In this document: positions 7,301 through 7,578 of the stretch, one piece after another | Layout: each line of letters opens with the position of its first letter | How positions within the stretch are numbered: the stretch's first letter is position 1 | Source: Treponema sp. | GTDB taxonomy: Bacteria > Spirochaetota > Spirochaetia > Treponematales > Treponemataceae | Reading direction: 5' to 3' | Length of the DNA stretch: 7,578 nucleotides | Assembly: GCA_016282455.1 (NCBI GenBank) | Contig: JAEEKM010000109.1 | Coordinates: forward strand, 1-7,578 | Program-made: the position numbers and the translations under genes | The notes under the pieces: generated by a model | The model's database searches: none | What the model was told of the DNA's origin: nothing | What the model saw: only the letters and a program-made list of their open reading frames with translations

Positions 7301-7578
7301 CTCACATTTCCGCTCATATCGTAAAGCCCCAGTGCATTAGGCTTTTTAAGACCAACCTCATGAGTCCATCCGAACCAGACAGATCCTTTTCCTATGCTGT
7401 TGGGTCCATACCAGGAAACTTTTTTCCAATCGGTATTCTCTCCGCTGAACTTATAGTTCCATTCAGGGACATCTGTTTTTCCACCCCTGGCCGCAAACTC
7501 CCATTCCTCTTCTGTAGGAAGCCGATACCCGTTTGCTTCAGGAAGAAAAGTTACATCGGCATCAGTTATGTCATAACC
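4303..7578 (-). CDS. Giant tandem FGE-like (SUMF1-fold) domain protein, 5' end missing
   Basis: The frame is open from the right edge (base 7578) to TGA at 4305-4303, giving 1091 visible residues. The ATG at 7317 is internal to a domain and is not the start. Four FGE-sulfatase/SUMF1-fold domains follow one another. Domain 1 (7578-7123) shows only its C-terminal half: NGYRLPTEEEWEFAARGG, HEVGLKKPNALGLYDMSGN, IRGGSW, GFRLVRS. Domain 2 (about 7047-6190) is full length. Domain 3 (about 6096-5338) is strongly degenerate. Domain 4 (about 5277-4318) is full length. Lys-rich linkers (7122-7048, 6189-6097, 5337-5278) separate them, and domains 2-4 each open with an FNL/LNL-type motif. True FGE oxidises sulfatase cysteines using two cysteines in a GGSxxCxxxxC segment. 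Here that segment reads GGSWYD, GGSFYN and GSGWND, so both cysteines are absent and FGE activity is unlikely. The C-type-lectin-like fold probably serves binding. The N-terminus is not visible, so export is unknown. No promoter is in the window. Confidence 0.93.
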   Translation of the reverse strand, partial: GYDITDADVTFLPEANGYRLPTEEEWEFAARGGKTDVPEWNYKFSGENTDWKKVSWYGPNSIGKGSVWFGWTHEVGLKKPNALGLYDMSGNVSETCFADWTGKIPDNFDKSKTYKLIRGGSWYDKPEGISFKDFLRRAEEGSSFAGFRLVRSVGKNPPASFSKEPSPAPEKKSKWKQGEVAVEKIFNLEKTELVYATCDSDAYYKKRDCDGGAITLSPFAIGRYEVTRELYKKVMEGEKLTISGTEYELNATPSGDEEMHLPVSRISLFDAIYFCNALSLKTGREPAYSMSNMKILNSYLFKGSISFADIKVNRGANGFRLPTDIEWNFAARGGNVDSPEWKWRYSGADTGDIDSVAWHGENSGDTLHEVGLKKENALGIYDMTGNVREIYQKSTISHAVDYYTDMKASWGLYDSFGEAGGSFYNRPSVSYNEEKLAISKFTDMGGGSSTSASRDVGLRIALDVSSAAEKEIQANKKADKMNEKKSAKDKKKSWKEFEVAKDNLFNLPGTKELYVTGPEGARILPEKLLDEEKNLASAIYKSHRTIALSPFVISQNLVSCDLYNRVMENYKICFNGNEYKLNQKIRLENTYGYEEDVKKNICKVQTCDAILFCNALSEMTGLEKAYEVDILDIEVRLNFETLEEECVIEEANVYIKEGASGYRLLNGVEWYYAKSKKDSLSLSFVPDMDSVNELCFDGKFNEGKNIYYDGSGYDWVSKIDHIAKNHVLSFDRGNAYDFNPFRICRSVKAENVEEKKKSKTKPLPPKQSLLNLPKTEEAYATKVPVTVSGAEPEPEFWDGVFEHKTITINPFIISKYEVTQQLYYEVMKDAYAEISGILFKLNPSPSDCSEGKEFYQIADGEKVELRPVECVNIYDMCFFCNELSKKEGLNPAYKISVRQLTNSTKEGIHGWLDKRTYGHIIDADVELLEDANGYRLPSCAEWEFAAKGGNPKSRAWTAPFSGMEGRPDNWSNEDRDPFAWHIYNICSGGVSTSDRGVSGKKGYGPHEVGLKKPNALGLYDMSGNIWEICFSLYDSPAEKLLKVTGEPKLCRMGSGWNDTCDSLYWKQEFDAIGLSRESYGFRIVRNVSSSH
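4507..4565 (-). repeat. Near-identical DNA core of FGE-like domain 4
   Basis: Partner of 7306-7364 (50 of 59 bases; the shared 20-mer lies at 4520-4539). The corresponding stretch of domain 2 (around 6421-6478) encodes HEVGLKKENALGIYDMTGN but is visibly more diverged at DNA level. Domains 1 and 4 are therefore the closer pair despite lying farthest apart. Confidence 0.8.
7306..7364 (-). repeat. Near-identical DNA core of FGE-like domain 1
   Basis: This 59-base stretch encodes most of HEVGLKKPNALGLYDMSGN in domain 1 and matches 4507-4565 in domain 4 at 50 of 59 bases. It shares the exact 20-mer tcgtaaagccccagtgcatt (plus-strand sense, 7319-7338). The first 33 aligned bases differ at one position. 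It is a possible substrate for recombination between domains about 2.8 kb apart. Confidence 0.8.

Overview
The window reads as a spirochaete chromosome segment, most likely Treponema. The evidence is indirect: an arginyl-tRNA synthetase of the subtype whose KMSKS loop reads MKSREGTVVDADDL, a lipoprotein with a loose spirochaete-style lipobox, and a giant protein of tandem formylglycine-generating-enzyme-like (FGE/SUMF1) domains, a family that is expanded in treponemes. The genus is an inference, because no rRNA or other phylogenetic marker is present. There are three real protein genes, two of them cut by the window edges, plus one short upstream ORF of doubtful status.

Left (1-1820, + strand): argS, lacking only its extreme N-terminus. 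Positions 1821-2300 hold no conventional gene but are dense with structure. Nested inverted copies of a GGTGGTT-type hairpin lie at 1829-1962. An 11-bp direct repeat with 20-bp period runs into a terminator-like hairpin with a T8 tail (2016-2066). A strong extended -10 promoter follows (2071-2098), then a 17-codon ORF with its own Shine-Dalgarno and an internal C9 tract (2121-2174), and finally the ribosome binding site of the next gene.

Middle (2301-4097, + strand): a 598-residue predicted lipoprotein built of about five beta-rich, Ig-like repeats, ending in tandem stop codons and a strong intrinsic terminator (4125-4166). A GC-rich spacer (about 65% G+C over 4201-4300) follows.

Right (7578-4303, - strand): the last 1091 residues of a very large protein made of at least four FGE-like domains joined by lysine-rich linkers. 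The visible domains lack the paired catalytic cysteines of true FGE. The third has lost most family motifs. The first and fourth share a nearly identical core at DNA level. The two non-housekeeping genes are convergent and both modular. They look like accessory repeat-domain proteins, at least one exported, but nothing in the sequence proves that they act together.
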